This document shows positions 27,135 to 35,385 of a DNA stretch of 64,000 nt, piece by piece. The stretch comes from Candidatus Binatia bacterium. Its GTDB lineage: Bacteria > Vulcanimicrobiota > Vulcanimicrobiia > Vulcanimicrobiales > Vulcanimicrobiaceae. The stretch covers positions 44,310-108,309 of the forward strand of contig DATKMJ010000056.1 of assembly GCA_035541935.1 (NCBI GenBank). The letters are read 5' to 3'. The position numbers and the translations under genes were made by a program. The notes under the pieces were generated by a model. That model made no database searches. It was given only the letters and a program-made list of their open reading frames with translations, and was not told the origin of the DNA. The first letter of the stretch is position 1, and every line of letters begins with the position of its first letter.

Positions 27135-28496
27135 ATGAAACGCCACATTTCGATCTTCTGGGCGGCCGCGCTCATCGTCGCGCTCGTCCAACTGCCGGCG
27201 GCATCGGCCGCACCGGCGCAACACCTCTCCACGGCGGACGCCGGGGAGATCACGACGAGCTTCGACTATTTGACGGATAACTTTTACAAGAAGGTCGATC
27301 CGCAGGTCGTCCTCGACACGGTTCGGGCGGAGCTGCTCTCCGCGATGCGCACGGCAGGCGTTAAGAACGCCTCGCTTCCGCAGATGCACGCGAGCGAAGC
27401 GGCCGGAACGAACGTTCGCGAGATCGACGCGGAGATCGAAAAAGCGGCGGCCGAGTCGAAGTCGAAGTTCACGCCGCACCAGCTCACCTATCTCGCGCTC
27501 GACGGGATGATGAAGTCGGTCAACGACCGCTACACGGTCTTCATGACGCCGAAAGAATTCGCAGGGCTCAATCAAGGGCTCGACGGCGGCGACTTCGGCG
27601 GAACCGGCATCGTCATTCAAGTTGACGACAAGACGAAGTACATCTCGGTCGAGAACGTCGTGCCGGACGGTCCCGCCGACAAGGCGGGCGTCGAGCAAGA
27701 CGATCTCATCCTGACGATCGACGGCGTTTCGACGAAGGGGCTCAGCCTCGCCCAGGCGAGCGGCAAGCTCCGCGGCAAGGAAGGCACGAAGGTTACGCTG
27801 ACGCTTCAGCGCGACAGCGGCGCGGCGCCCGCGCCGATCACGATTACCCGAGCGAAGATCCATCAGCTGAGCGTCTATGAGAAGATGCTGCCCGGCAAGA
27901 TCGGATACGTCGCGCTGACCGTCTTCGGACGCGATACCGGCGACGAGCTCAACGCCGCGCTCGGTCGCCTGCAGAAGGACGGCGCGCGCGCGCTGATTCT
28001 CGACCTGCGCGACAACGGCGGCGGTTATCTCGAAGCCGCGGTCGCCGTTAGTTCGAAGTTCATCTCGAGCGGACCGATCGTCTCGGTCGAGTCCCGCGCG
28101 TCGAACATCACGACGCTGGAGGCCGATAACACGGCGATCAATCCGGTGCCGCTCGTCGTTCTGGTCAACGGTTACACGGCGTCGGCGTCGGAGATCACGT
28201 CAGGCGCGATTCAAGATAGCAGCGTGGGCACGATCATGGGCACGAAGACGTTCGGAAAGGGCGTCGTGCAGACGATCGTTCCGCTTCCCGACAAGAGCGC
28301 GATCAAGGTGACGACGGCGCGCTATCTGACGCCGCGCAACCGCGACATCAACCACCTCGGCATCACGCCCGACGTCGTCGTGATCGAGAACAAGCACCCG
28401 CAGTTCGGGACGCCGGCGAAAGACGACCAACTGACGCGCGCGATCCAGTATCTGAACGACAAGCTCGCCCATCTGAATCAAGAAAACGGCGGCTAG
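27135..28496 (+). CDS. S41 family C-terminal processing protease (CtpA-like), copy 2
   Basis: 453 residues with the same architecture as the preceding gene: signal peptide (ISIFWAAALIVALVQLPAASAA), helical cap, PDZ (IQVDDKTKYISVENVVPDGPADKAGV) and S41 core with YTASASEITSGAI and KTFGKGVVQT. The two copies share the active-site region almost word for word but differ strongly at their N-terminal caps, so they probably arose by tandem duplication and have diverged in substrate choice (inference). Confidence 0.93.
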   Translation: MKRHISIFWAAALIVALVQLPAASAAPAQHLSTADAGEITTSFDYLTDNFYKKVDPQVVLDTVRAELLSAMRTAGVKNASLPQMHASEAAGTNVREIDAEIEKAAAESKSKFTPHQLTYLALDGMMKSVNDRYTVFMTPKEFAGLNQGLDGGDFGGTGIVIQVDDKTKYISVENVVPDGPADKAGVEQDDLILTIDGVSTKGLSLAQASGKLRGKEGTKVTLTLQRDSGAAPAPITITRAKIHQLSVYEKMLPGKIGYVALTVFGRDTGDELNAALGRLQKDGARALILDLRDNGGGYLEAAVAVSSKFISSGPIVSVESRASNITTLEADNTAINPVPLVVLVNGYTASASEITSGAIQDSSVGTIMGTKTFGKGVVQTIVPLPDKSAIKVTTARYLTPRNRDINHLGITPDVVVIENKHPQFGTPAKDDQLTRAIQYLNDKLAHLNQENGG

Positions 28497-28505
28497 GAAG
28501 AACTC

Positions 28506-31043
28506 CTAAGAGGACTTCTTGCGAGAAGCCGCTCCGGCGGCTTTTCGTTTTCTCGGCGCGGGTTTTGCATCGCCGCCGGTCTCCGCCGTCTCGGACGCCG
28601 CGCTCTTGCGGGCGCGACGCGGTTTCGAATCGGCCGCCGGCAGCGCGATCGCCGCGGGCGCGCTCTCGAGTTCTGCGCTCACCTGTTGCGTGCGCGGCGT
28701 GCGGCGCCGTCGCACGGGCTTCGTCCGCTTCGGATCCTCGGTGCGGGCCGAGAGGCTCGGCGGCGGCGGCTCGACCGCCGGCGGCGGACTCCCGCTCGCC
28801 TTCGCGATCGCGCGCGACGGCTCGGGCGCGGCGGTCACGCCGGTGGCGTGCGCCGCTCCGTTCGAACCGACTTCGAAGATCTGCCGCTCGGGAACCGCAC
28901 CCGTCCCCGCGCCACCGCGTCCGCGTCCGCGGCGACCGCGACGGCGTCGCCGCCGTCTGTGCTGCTCGCCGTCGGCCGAAACGGGCTGCGTCTCCGCCGG
29001 GGGCCGTTGCGCGGGTTGCGTCGCCGCGGTCGACTGCGTCGCCTGCGTATCCTCGCCGTCTCTGCGTCCGCGTCCGCCTCGACGACGGCGCCGGCGTTTT
29101 CGCTGTCCCTCGCCCGTCGCGTGCTGCACCGCGCCTTCGGCGATGATGATCGCGTCCGGCTGCGCCTCGCCTTTTCGCTCCGCGCGCAACGCTTTGTCTT
29201 GCGCCTCTTCCTCTTCGCTCACCGGCGAGATTCCGATCGGCGGCCGCGACGCCGATTGGCGCGCCGCGTCTTCGGCCAACTCGCGGAGCTGGCGCGTCTG
29301 CTCGGCCGCCGAGATCTCGGCTCGCCGTCCGCGCCGCTTCCGCCGCGATTTCGCGCCCGCGGTCACGAGCTCGGCCAGCACGTAATCGTCCTTGTCGTCC
29401 ACGTCGAGGATGCGGATGCGTGCGGAGTTGCCCGCGTTGTTCGCGCCGTTTTCGACCTCGATGAGATGGCCTTCGACGACCGCCGCCGCGGAGGTCGCGT
29501 TTGGCAGGCGTCCGGGAAGCAGCTCGACTTCGTGCTCGTCGCCGACGCGCACCGTACGTCCGTCGCCGCGCCATGCGGCGGCCAGCTCGATGCGAGCCTT
29601 CTCGGGATGGATCATCGGATCGACGCGCACGTGAATCTTGCGTCCGAGCGCGCGAGCGAGCTCTTCGCACTCACCCTCGTACCAGAATTCCATCTGCACT
29701 GCGACGGTCGGCGCCACGTGGACGACGACGTCGCCGGCCGCGCCGCGGCCCGCCTCGTCGCGAATCCGGCGAAAGGCCTCGATCGCAACCGACTGCGCCG
29801 ACATGACGCTGCCCATTCCCGCGCAGGTCGGGCACGCGCCGCGCAACTGCGCGCCGAGATCCTTGCCGATTCGTTTGCGCGTGAACTCGAGCAGCCCGAG
29901 GTTCGAGAAGGACTGGATCGTCGCGCGGGTGCGGTCGAGCCGAAGATTCTCTTCCATCGTCTTGACGACGCGGTCGCGCGACGACTCCGACGCCATATCG
30001 ATGAAGTCCACGACGATGATGCCGCCGATGTCGCGCAGCCGTACCTGACGCGCGATCTCCTCGGCCGCTTCGATGTTCGTCTTGAGGATCGTATCCTCGA
30101 GATTGCGGCCGCCGGTAAACTTGCCGGAGTTTACGTCAACGACCGTCAGCGCCTCGGTCGACTCGATCACGATCGACGCACCCGACGGCAGATTGATCTT
30201 CGGGCGCATGAGCTTCTGCAGCTCCTCTTCGATCTTATAGTCGTCGAAGAGCGAACGCCCCGAGTTATAGTACTCGACGCGATCGATGTATTGCGGCCCG
30301 AGCAACTGCAGGAAGTCGCGAATCTTGCGGTACTCTTCCTCGTCGTCGATCAGGACGCGATCCACGTCGGCGGTGATGAAGTCGCGCGCCGCCTTGAAGA
30401 CGAGGTTCATGTCCTTGTGCAGCAGCGACGGGGCCGTCGCGCGTTTGTACGTCTCCAAGATGCCGTGCCACATGCGGATCAGCACGCCGAGGTCGGCGAT
30501 CAGCTCGGCCTCGCTCGCACCCGCGGCTGCGGTGCGGACGACGGTCGCCATCCCCTCGGGCCGGATGCGCTTCATCACGCCTTTGAGGCGGTCGCGCTCG
30601 GCCGCGGAATCGACCTTCCGCGATACGCCGGAGTACTTGCCCGTCGGCATGAGGATCAGGTAGCGGCCCGGCAGCGAGATGTTCGTCGAGATCCGCGCGC
30701 CCTTGAGGCCGCGCGGCTCCTTGACGATCTGCACGAGCACGTCGTCCCCGCGCTTGACTTTCTCGCTGATCGTGAATCCGCTGTGGCCCTGCGTGATCTC
30801 GACGTCGCCGATGTTCAGCGGCTGCTTGTTGATGTCGTCGACGTAGAGAAAGGCGTTACGGCCCAGCCCAATATCGACGAACGCCGCTCCCATACCGGGG
30901 AGCACGTTCTGTACTTTTCCTTTGTAGATCGAGCCGATGACTTTCTCTTCGCGCTCGATGTAGAGTTCGGCTAGCTCGCCGTCCTCGAGTATGGCGACCC
31001 GGTTTTCCCAGGGATCGCTCGAGATCAATATCTCGCTCGACAA
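28506..31043 (-). CDS. Ribonuclease E/G with long disordered C-terminal tail
   Basis: 845 residues. The catalytic part (about 1-480) has the S1 RNA-binding domain (GKVQNVLPGMGAAFVDIGLGRNAFL), DNase-I-like core with metal-site VVDVNSGKFTGG and DFIDM, and the zinc-link CPTCAG. The remaining approx. 340 residues are rich in Arg, Ala, Pro and Glu (RKRRRRRRGGRGRRDGED), typical of degradosome scaffolds. It matures rRNA and degrades mRNA. TTG start at 31043 with GAGGA five bases upstream. The 3' end faces the protease gene with a 9-bp gap. Confidence 0.93.
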   Translation of the reverse strand: MSSEILISSDPWENRVAILEDGELAELYIEREEKVIGSIYKGKVQNVLPGMGAAFVDIGLGRNAFLYVDDINKQPLNIGDVEITQGHSGFTISEKVKRGDDVLVQIVKEPRGLKGARISTNISLPGRYLILMPTGKYSGVSRKVDSAAERDRLKGVMKRIRPEGMATVVRTAAAGASEAELIADLGVLIRMWHGILETYKRATAPSLLHKDMNLVFKAARDFITADVDRVLIDDEEEYRKIRDFLQLLGPQYIDRVEYYNSGRSLFDDYKIEEELQKLMRPKINLPSGASIVIESTEALTVVDVNSGKFTGGRNLEDTILKTNIEAAEEIARQVRLRDIGGIIVVDFIDMASESSRDRVVKTMEENLRLDRTRATIQSFSNLGLLEFTRKRIGKDLGAQLRGACPTCAGMGSVMSAQSVAIEAFRRIRDEAGRGAAGDVVVHVAPTVAVQMEFWYEGECEELARALGRKIHVRVDPMIHPEKARIELAAAWRGDGRTVRVGDEHEVELLPGRLPNATSAAAVVEGHLIEVENGANNAGNSARIRILDVDDKDDYVLAELVTAGAKSRRKRRGRRAEISAAEQTRQLRELAEDAARQSASRPPIGISPVSEEEEAQDKALRAERKGEAQPDAIIIAEGAVQHATGEGQRKRRRRRRGGRGRRDGEDTQATQSTAATQPAQRPPAETQPVSADGEQHRRRRRRRGRRGRGRGGAGTGAVPERQIFEVGSNGAAHATGVTAAPEPSRAIAKASGSPPPAVEPPPPSLSARTEDPKRTKPVRRRRTPRTQQVSAELESAPAAIALPAADSKPRRARKSAASETAETGGDAKPAPRKRKAAGAASRKKSS
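28526..28553 (+). terminator. Intrinsic terminator of the protease operon, inside the rne 3' end
   Basis: Stem AAGCCGC / GCGGCTT with TCCG loop (28526-28543) followed by the T-rich tract TTCGTTTTCT. It lies 30 bp after the second S41 protease stop and reads out on the plus strand, while the same DNA encodes the last codons of RNase E/G on the other strand. Confidence 0.7.
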
Positions 31044-31148
31044 ATTTTCCTCAAGTCATCCGAGCTCGCCGCGCGCCGCGCTTCCCCTGCGGGGGCGCTG
31101 GCGGCGGCGCCTTCGCGCCGCAACGGCCAGCCCAGAAAATTTTTGTTA

Positions 31149-31206
31149 CAAAAAAACACTGCTTGCCGGCGGCCCTTCGTCATACTGGACGGAGCCTGCC
31201 GACGTA
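31149..31206 (-). terminator. Probable intrinsic terminator downstream of rodA
   Basis: On the minus strand an imperfect GC-rich stem (GTCGGCAGGC... pairing with ...GCCGCCGGC, with mismatches) is followed after a few bases by seven T residues. It sits about 40 bp after the rodA stop and before the RNase E/G gene. The 203-bp gap 31044-31246 otherwise holds the short leader of the RNase gene; no other gene is visible in it. Confidence 0.5.
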
Positions 31207-31246
31207 GCTGATCCCCTGCTTCCCGGGGCCGGGGGCTCGGACCTGC

Positions 31247-32353
31247 CTAGGCGTTGCCGAGGACGTCCCGGTCTCGCTGCGAGTAAATATTGAGCAAGAT
31301 GCCGAGCGCGGCGAAGTCGGTGAGCATCGCGGACCCACCGTACGACATAAGCGGCAGCGGAATCCCGGTGATCGGCATGATGCCGACCGTCATGCCGAGG
31401 TTCACGAGCACGTGGAAGAAGAGCATCCCGACGAGCCCGGCCGCTAAGAGAAAGCCGAACCGGTCGCGCGCGGCGAGCATCGTGCGGACGCCGCCGTACA
31501 GCACGACGCCGTAGAGCAATATCAAGATGACGGCGCCGGTAAAGCCCCACTCTTCCGCGAGCACGGTGAAGATGAAGTCGCGCGAGTGCTCGGGGACGAA
31601 GTTCAACTGCGTCTGCGTGCCGTGATAGATGCCGCGCCCGAACCACTCGCCGTTGCCGACCGCGATCTTCGATTGGTTGAGATTGTATCCGGTGCCCTGC
31701 GGATCGGATTTCGGATTGAGAAACACGAAGAGCCGCGCGCGTTGAAACGGCTTGAGCACGGCGTTCGTGCCGAGCGCGGCCGCGGCGACGACGAGCATGC
31801 CGAGGCAGTAGATGCCGAAATCGCCGAGTTTCGGTAGCGCGAAGAAGAGCTCGACGGTCAGGATCGCGAGCAGCACGAGCGACGTGCCGAGGTCGGGCTG
31901 TTTGAGAATGAGCAGCGCGGGAATCGCGACGGTCAGCAGCGGTTTCCAGAGGTCTTGCAGATTCTGATAGGTTCCGCGGCAGAGCACCGCTGCGAGCGCG
32001 ATCGCGACGACGAGTTTCGCCGGCTCAGAGGGTTGGAAGGTTCCGAGCGGACCGAGCGAGATCCAGCGCTGCGCGCCCATCGCGCTGTGTCCGCCGCGTA
32101 GAATGAACAGCAGCAGGAGCAAGTTGACCGCGTAGAGCGCGGGCGCCCAACGCTGCCACGAACGATAATCCACGAGCGAGAGACCGATCATCACCGACAA
32201 CCCGAGCAGCAGGTAGAGAATCTGCTTCGTGGATTCGCCCGCGGCGTCGGGTTCGTGCAGACCCGCCGAGCGTATGCAGACGATTCCGATCAGTGCGACC
32301 GGAATCGCCGCTAGAGCCAGGGGCCAGTTGAAGTTGCGAAGGTAGCGCTTGAT
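31247..32353 (-). CDS. rodA: Rod shape-determining protein RodA (SEDS glycosyltransferase)
   Basis: About 368 residues with ten membrane helices. SEDS peptidoglycan polymerase for cell elongation. Motifs: LGTFQPSEPAKL, KQPDLGTSLVLLAI, the catalytic-loop region FVPEHSRDFIFTVLAEEWGF, and the C-terminal GIPLPLMSYGGSAMLTDFAALGILLN. No ATG, GTG or TTG occurs in frame between the minE stop and the conserved N-terminus (KRYLRNFNWPLAL); ATC at 32353 is given as a placeholder start and the true initiation codon is unknown. It follows minE directly, so division-site placement and elongation genes share an operon. Confidence 0.9.
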   Translation of the reverse strand: MKRYLRNFNWPLALAAIPVALIGIVCIRSAGLHEPDAAGESTKQILYLLLGLSVMIGLSLVDYRSWQRWAPALYAVNLLLLLFILRGGHSAMGAQRWISLGPLGTFQPSEPAKLVVAIALAAVLCRGTYQNLQDLWKPLLTVAIPALLILKQPDLGTSLVLLAILTVELFFALPKLGDFGIYCLGMLVVAAAALGTNAVLKPFQRARLFVFLNPKSDPQGTGYNLNQSKIAVGNGEWFGRGIYHGTQTQLNFVPEHSRDFIFTVLAEEWGFTGAVILILLYGVVLYGGVRTMLAARDRFGFLLAAGLVGMLFFHVLVNLGMTVGIMPITGIPLPLMSYGGSAMLTDFAALGILLNIYSQRDRDVLGNA

Positions 32354-32363
32354 GGTAGCGCTT
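32338..32363. repeat. Tandem 13-bp repeat at the minE-rodA junction
   Basis: Two adjacent 13-bp copies, GAAGGTAGCGCTT and GATGGTAGCGCTT, differ at one base. They lie exactly where the rodA start codon would be expected and may be a recent duplication or a translation-control element. Confidence 0.6.
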
Positions 32364-32375
32364 AGCGTTCTGCGT

Positions 32376-32780
32376 TCACTGCGCCGGCACCGGTGCGGCC
32401 GCCGGCGGTCCCGCCAGCGGCGGCGCGGTCGCGGCGGGCGCCTTCTTCTTGCGGCGGCGCTTGCGCGGGGCTGCCGCCGGCGCGGCCGCCGCCTCGGGCT
32501 CGACCTTGCCGTTGCCGTTGCCGTTCGGACGATTGACCGAGAGAATCGGAATATTCGCGAGCATCGCAAGCGTCCGGTCTTGACGCTCGAACGTCACGTC
32601 GATGCGCTCGCGATCCACTTCGACGAAGCGCGAGATGACGTCGACGAGATCGAGCTTCATCTTCTCGACCATCTCGGGCGCCAGCTCGAGGTGATCGGTC
32701 ATCAACACCAGCCGCAGGCGCTCCTTCGCGGTCGCGCTCGAACCGGGCTGGCCGAAGAGCCGGCGGAGAAACTCGATCAT
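32376..32780 (-). CDS. minE: Cell division topological specificity factor MinE with basic tail
   Basis: 134 residues against the usual 80-110. The conserved part occupies residues 1-80: membrane-targeting start MIEFLRRLFG, MinD-contact region AKERLRLVLMTDH, and the dimerisation region LDLVDVISRFVEVDRERIDVTFERQ. The extra 50 residues are Ala/Pro-rich with a strongly basic run (PRKRRRKKK), unusual for MinE. The start overlaps the preceding minD stop by four bases. Confidence 0.92.
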   Translation of the reverse strand: MIEFLRRLFGQPGSSATAKERLRLVLMTDHLELAPEMVEKMKLDLVDVISRFVEVDRERIDVTFERQDRTLAMLANIPILSVNRPNGNGNGKVEPEAAAAPAAAPRKRRRKKKAPAATAPPLAGPPAAAPVPAQ

Positions 32781-33628
32781 CGGCGCGTTCCCCCGAAGAT
32801 CGAGCCGATGCGCTCTGCGAGCGAGGCCTTCGCCGCCGCCGGCATCGGAACCGCGACGTCCTCGCCGGCGACGCGCGCCGCGATCGCACCGTAGGCCGCC
32901 CCCGTCGCCGTCTGCGCGCGGAGCGCGAGCGGCTCGCCGCGATTGGTCGTTACGATGATCTCGGGCTCGTCGGCGATGACGCCGAGCAGCGGCAGGCGCA
33001 GGATCGCGTTGACGTCGTCGACGGAGAGCATCTTGCCCTTCTTCACGAGCTGCGGGCGCAGCCGATTGATGATCAGCTGCGGTTTAAAACGGTTGCCGAG
33101 CAGGCCGACGACGCGATCGACGTCGCGCACCGCGGCGACCTCGGGCGTGCAGATGACGATCGCCTCGTCGGCGCCGGCGACGGCGTTGCGAAAGCCGAGT
33201 TCGATGCCGGCGGGGCTATCGACCAAAACGTAATCGAAGCGCTCGCGCAGGCTCGTCACGAGCGCCTGCATCTTCGCGGTCTCGACGTCGTCTTTCTCGC
33301 GCGACTGCGCCGCGGCGAGCAGGAAGAGCGTCTCGGTATGTTTGTCGGGAACGAGCGCGTCGTCGACGGTGACGCGCTCCTCGAGCACGTCGAGCAGGTG
33401 ATGCGTGACGCGATTTTCGAGACCGAGCACGATGTCGAGGTTGCGTAGGCCGACGTCGGCGTCGATCATCACGACGCGCGCGCCCCGGCGCGCGAGCGCG
33501 GTTCCGAGATTTGCGGTCGTCGTCGTCTTTCCGACGCCGCCCTTGCCCGACGTTATAACGATCGCGCGTCCGAGCTTCGCCGCCGTTGCGCTCTCCTCGA
33601 GCTCGAGTGCCGGCTCCACGTGATGCAC
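32777..33628 (-). CDS. minD2: Septum site-determining protein MinD, second copy
   Basis: 283 residues. A deviant-Walker ParA-type ATPase: SGKGGVGKTTTTANLG, VMIDADVGLRNLD, and LVDSPAGIELGF. It has a 22-residue N-terminal extension absent from its neighbour and a C-terminal amphipathic membrane anchor (KASLAERIGSIFGG). It lies two bases after the first minD and overlaps minE by four bases. The paralogue pair suggests heterodimers or alternative MinC/MinE partners (inference). Confidence 0.93.
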   Translation of the reverse strand: MHHVEPALELEESATAAKLGRAIVITSGKGGVGKTTTTANLGTALARRGARVVMIDADVGLRNLDIVLGLENRVTHHLLDVLEERVTVDDALVPDKHTETLFLLAAAQSREKDDVETAKMQALVTSLRERFDYVLVDSPAGIELGFRNAVAGADEAIVICTPEVAAVRDVDRVVGLLGNRFKPQLIINRLRPQLVKKGKMLSVDDVNAILRLPLLGVIADEPEIIVTTNRGEPLALRAQTATGAAYGAIAARVAGEDVAVPMPAAAKASLAERIGSIFGGTRR

Positions 33629-33630
33629 GT

Positions 33631-34422
33631 CTACCCCACTTTCAACGCCTCGATGAGGCGTCCGAAGAACGTTTGGTTATCGAAATTGGTAAAGGGCACG
33701 AGCTCGCCCTCGAGCCGCCGCGCGATCTTATCGTAAATCGCGCGCAGCCGATTCGATTCGTTGAGGACGATCGGCTCGCCGCGATTCGTCGTATCGATGA
33801 CCTCTTCGTCGTCGGGAACGACGCCGAGCAGCTCGATCGAGAGCACCTCGCAGACGTCCTCGACCGAGAGCATGTCGCCGCTGCGCACCATCTCGGGACG
33901 CAGCCGGTTGACGATCAGACGTATCGGCTTCCCCGTCTCGCCGATCTTACCGACGACGCGGTCGGCGTCGCGGATCGCGCTGACCTCGGGCGTCGTAACG
34001 ACGATCGCCTCGGTCGCGCCGGCGACCGCGTTACGGAAACCGCTCTCGATCCCCGCCGGGCAGTCGATGAGCACGTAATCGGCCTGATCGGCCGCCCGTT
34101 CGACGATCGCGGCGAATTGCTGCGGGGTGATCGCGTCTTTCTCGCGCGTCTGCGCGGCCGGCAGAATCGAGAGCGATTCGAATCGCTTGTCTTTGATCAG
34201 CGCCTGACGCAGATGGCAGCGGCCCTCGGCGACCTCGACGAGATCGAAGACGATGCGCTTCTCCAATCCCAGGACGAGATCGAGATTGCGCAGCCCGATG
34301 TCGGCGTCGATGAGAATCACGCGCTTGCCGCGTTTCGCCAGCGTCGCTCCGAGATTCGCCGTGGTCGTCGTCTTGCCGACGCCGCCCTTGCCCGAAGTCA
34401 CGACGATCGCGCGCGCGCTCAT
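33631..34422 (-). CDS. minD1: Septum site-determining protein MinD, first copy
   Basis: 263 residues, standard MinD length. Motifs SGKGGVGKTTTTANLG (about 10-25), LIDADIGLRNLDLVLGLE, IDCPAGIESGFRNAVAGA, and a C-terminal amphipathic helix (NQTFFGRLIEALKVG) for membrane binding. The ATG overlaps the minC stop. With MinC it blocks FtsZ polymerisation away from midcell. Confidence 0.95.
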   Translation of the reverse strand: MSARAIVVTSGKGGVGKTTTTANLGATLAKRGKRVILIDADIGLRNLDLVLGLEKRIVFDLVEVAEGRCHLRQALIKDKRFESLSILPAAQTREKDAITPQQFAAIVERAADQADYVLIDCPAGIESGFRNAVAGATEAIVVTTPEVSAIRDADRVVGKIGETGKPIRLIVNRLRPEMVRSGDMLSVEDVCEVLSIELLGVVPDDEEVIDTTNRGEPIVLNESNRLRAIYDKIARRLEGELVPFTNFDNQTFFGRLIEALKVG

Positions 34423-35279
34423 GCCGGCGCCGCTCCCGAGGTCTCGAGCCGCGCGAGCCGCTCGAGCGAAAGGATGACGATGCGACCGTCGCGCGCGACG
34501 GCCGCCTCGGGAATCGCACCGCTGCGGCGCTTCGCGCGCTCGTCGGCTGCGATGAAACTCGCGATGCGCAGCTGCGTCGCGGCGAGTTCGAGCGCGTAGA
34601 TGCGGGCGTTCTCGTCGCCGCGCGCTCCCGCGTGCGCGATGCCGGCGAGCCTGCCGAAGACGACGATGTCGCCGGTTGCGATCAACTCGGCGCCGGGATT
34701 GACGTCGCCGACGACGACGATGTTGCCGGTGTTATGCAGCACTTGTCCTCCGCGCAGCGTCGCCGCGTGATAGAGGGTCCCCGGCGGCGCATCGACGAGG
34801 CGCAACTCGGCGACGGGCGCCGGACTCTTCGGCGGATCGAGCTTCGCTCGCCGCACGCTCGCCTCGCCGCGCCGGCGGCGCTCGGCGATCTCGTTGCGCG
34901 CGCCCGCGAAGTCGGCGACGAGCGAACGCGCTGCGTCGGATAGCGGAATCTCGGCGGGCGGCGCCGGCTGCTCGAAGGCCGTTCCCACGGCCTCGGCGAG
35001 CTGGCGCAGCCCCTCGGCGACGCCCGAGACCGCCAGCAGGGTGACGCCCGCGGCAGCCAAGAGGTCGCGCAGGCGCACGAGGTCGGCCTCGGTCGGGAGG
35101 GTCGCGCCGAAGTTGGCGACCGCCGGCGAACCGCTGTAGAAGGTCGGCTGCTCGGCGAGCCGAGCTTCCAGCTCCGCGAGGGCCGCTTCGAGGTCGCGAT
35201 TGCCCAATGCAACCTCAATGCCGTCGCGGCGCCCTCGTAAGAGTGTCACGCTACGCTCTGCGAGAAGAATCGTGCGCAT
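34419..35279 (-). CDS. minC: Septum site-determining protein MinC
   Basis: 286 residues from ATG 35279 (a second ATG at 35291 would add four). The C-terminal right-handed beta-helix is clear: ATLRGGQVLHNTGNIVVVGD, NPGAELIATGDIVVFGRLAGIAHAG, then YALELAATQLRIASFIA. The N-terminal domain (about 1-100) is divergent but has the expected alpha/beta pattern. A low-complexity charged linker joins them. First gene of minC-minD-minD-minE-rodA. Confidence 0.92.
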   Translation of the reverse strand: MRTILLAERSVTLLRGRRDGIEVALGNRDLEAALAELEARLAEQPTFYSGSPAVANFGATLPTEADLVRLRDLLAAAGVTLLAVSGVAEGLRQLAEAVGTAFEQPAPPAEIPLSDAARSLVADFAGARNEIAERRRRGEASVRRAKLDPPKSPAPVAELRLVDAPPGTLYHAATLRGGQVLHNTGNIVVVGDVNPGAELIATGDIVVFGRLAGIAHAGARGDENARIYALELAATQLRIASFIAADERAKRRSGAIPEAAVARDGRIVILSLERLARLETSGAAPA

Positions 35280-35349
35280 CCCCCCGCTCATCCACAAACG
35301 ATTCGCAATTTCTTGACGTTTTCCACATATAATACACAGTGATCCGACA

Positions 35350-35362
35350 TACCCTAAGGGTA
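35350..35362. promoter_or_regulatory. 13-bp perfect palindrome between minC and the M48 protease gene
   Basis: TACCCTAAGGGTA, perfect arms about a single central base, lies in the 106-bp divergent gap just upstream of the M48 ribosome-binding site. A TATAAT hexamer (35328-35333) precedes it by about 16 bp. A repressor site or RNA hairpin is possible; nothing else marks its function. Confidence 0.35.
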
Positions 35363-35385
35363 GCTTGCTAGAGGAACCAATTCGC

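Noticed and set aside
35313..35333. TTGACG followed by TATAAT as a sigma-70 promoter for the M48 gene
   Set aside because: The spacer is only 9 bp, far below the needed 16-18; the hexamers cannot work as a pair.
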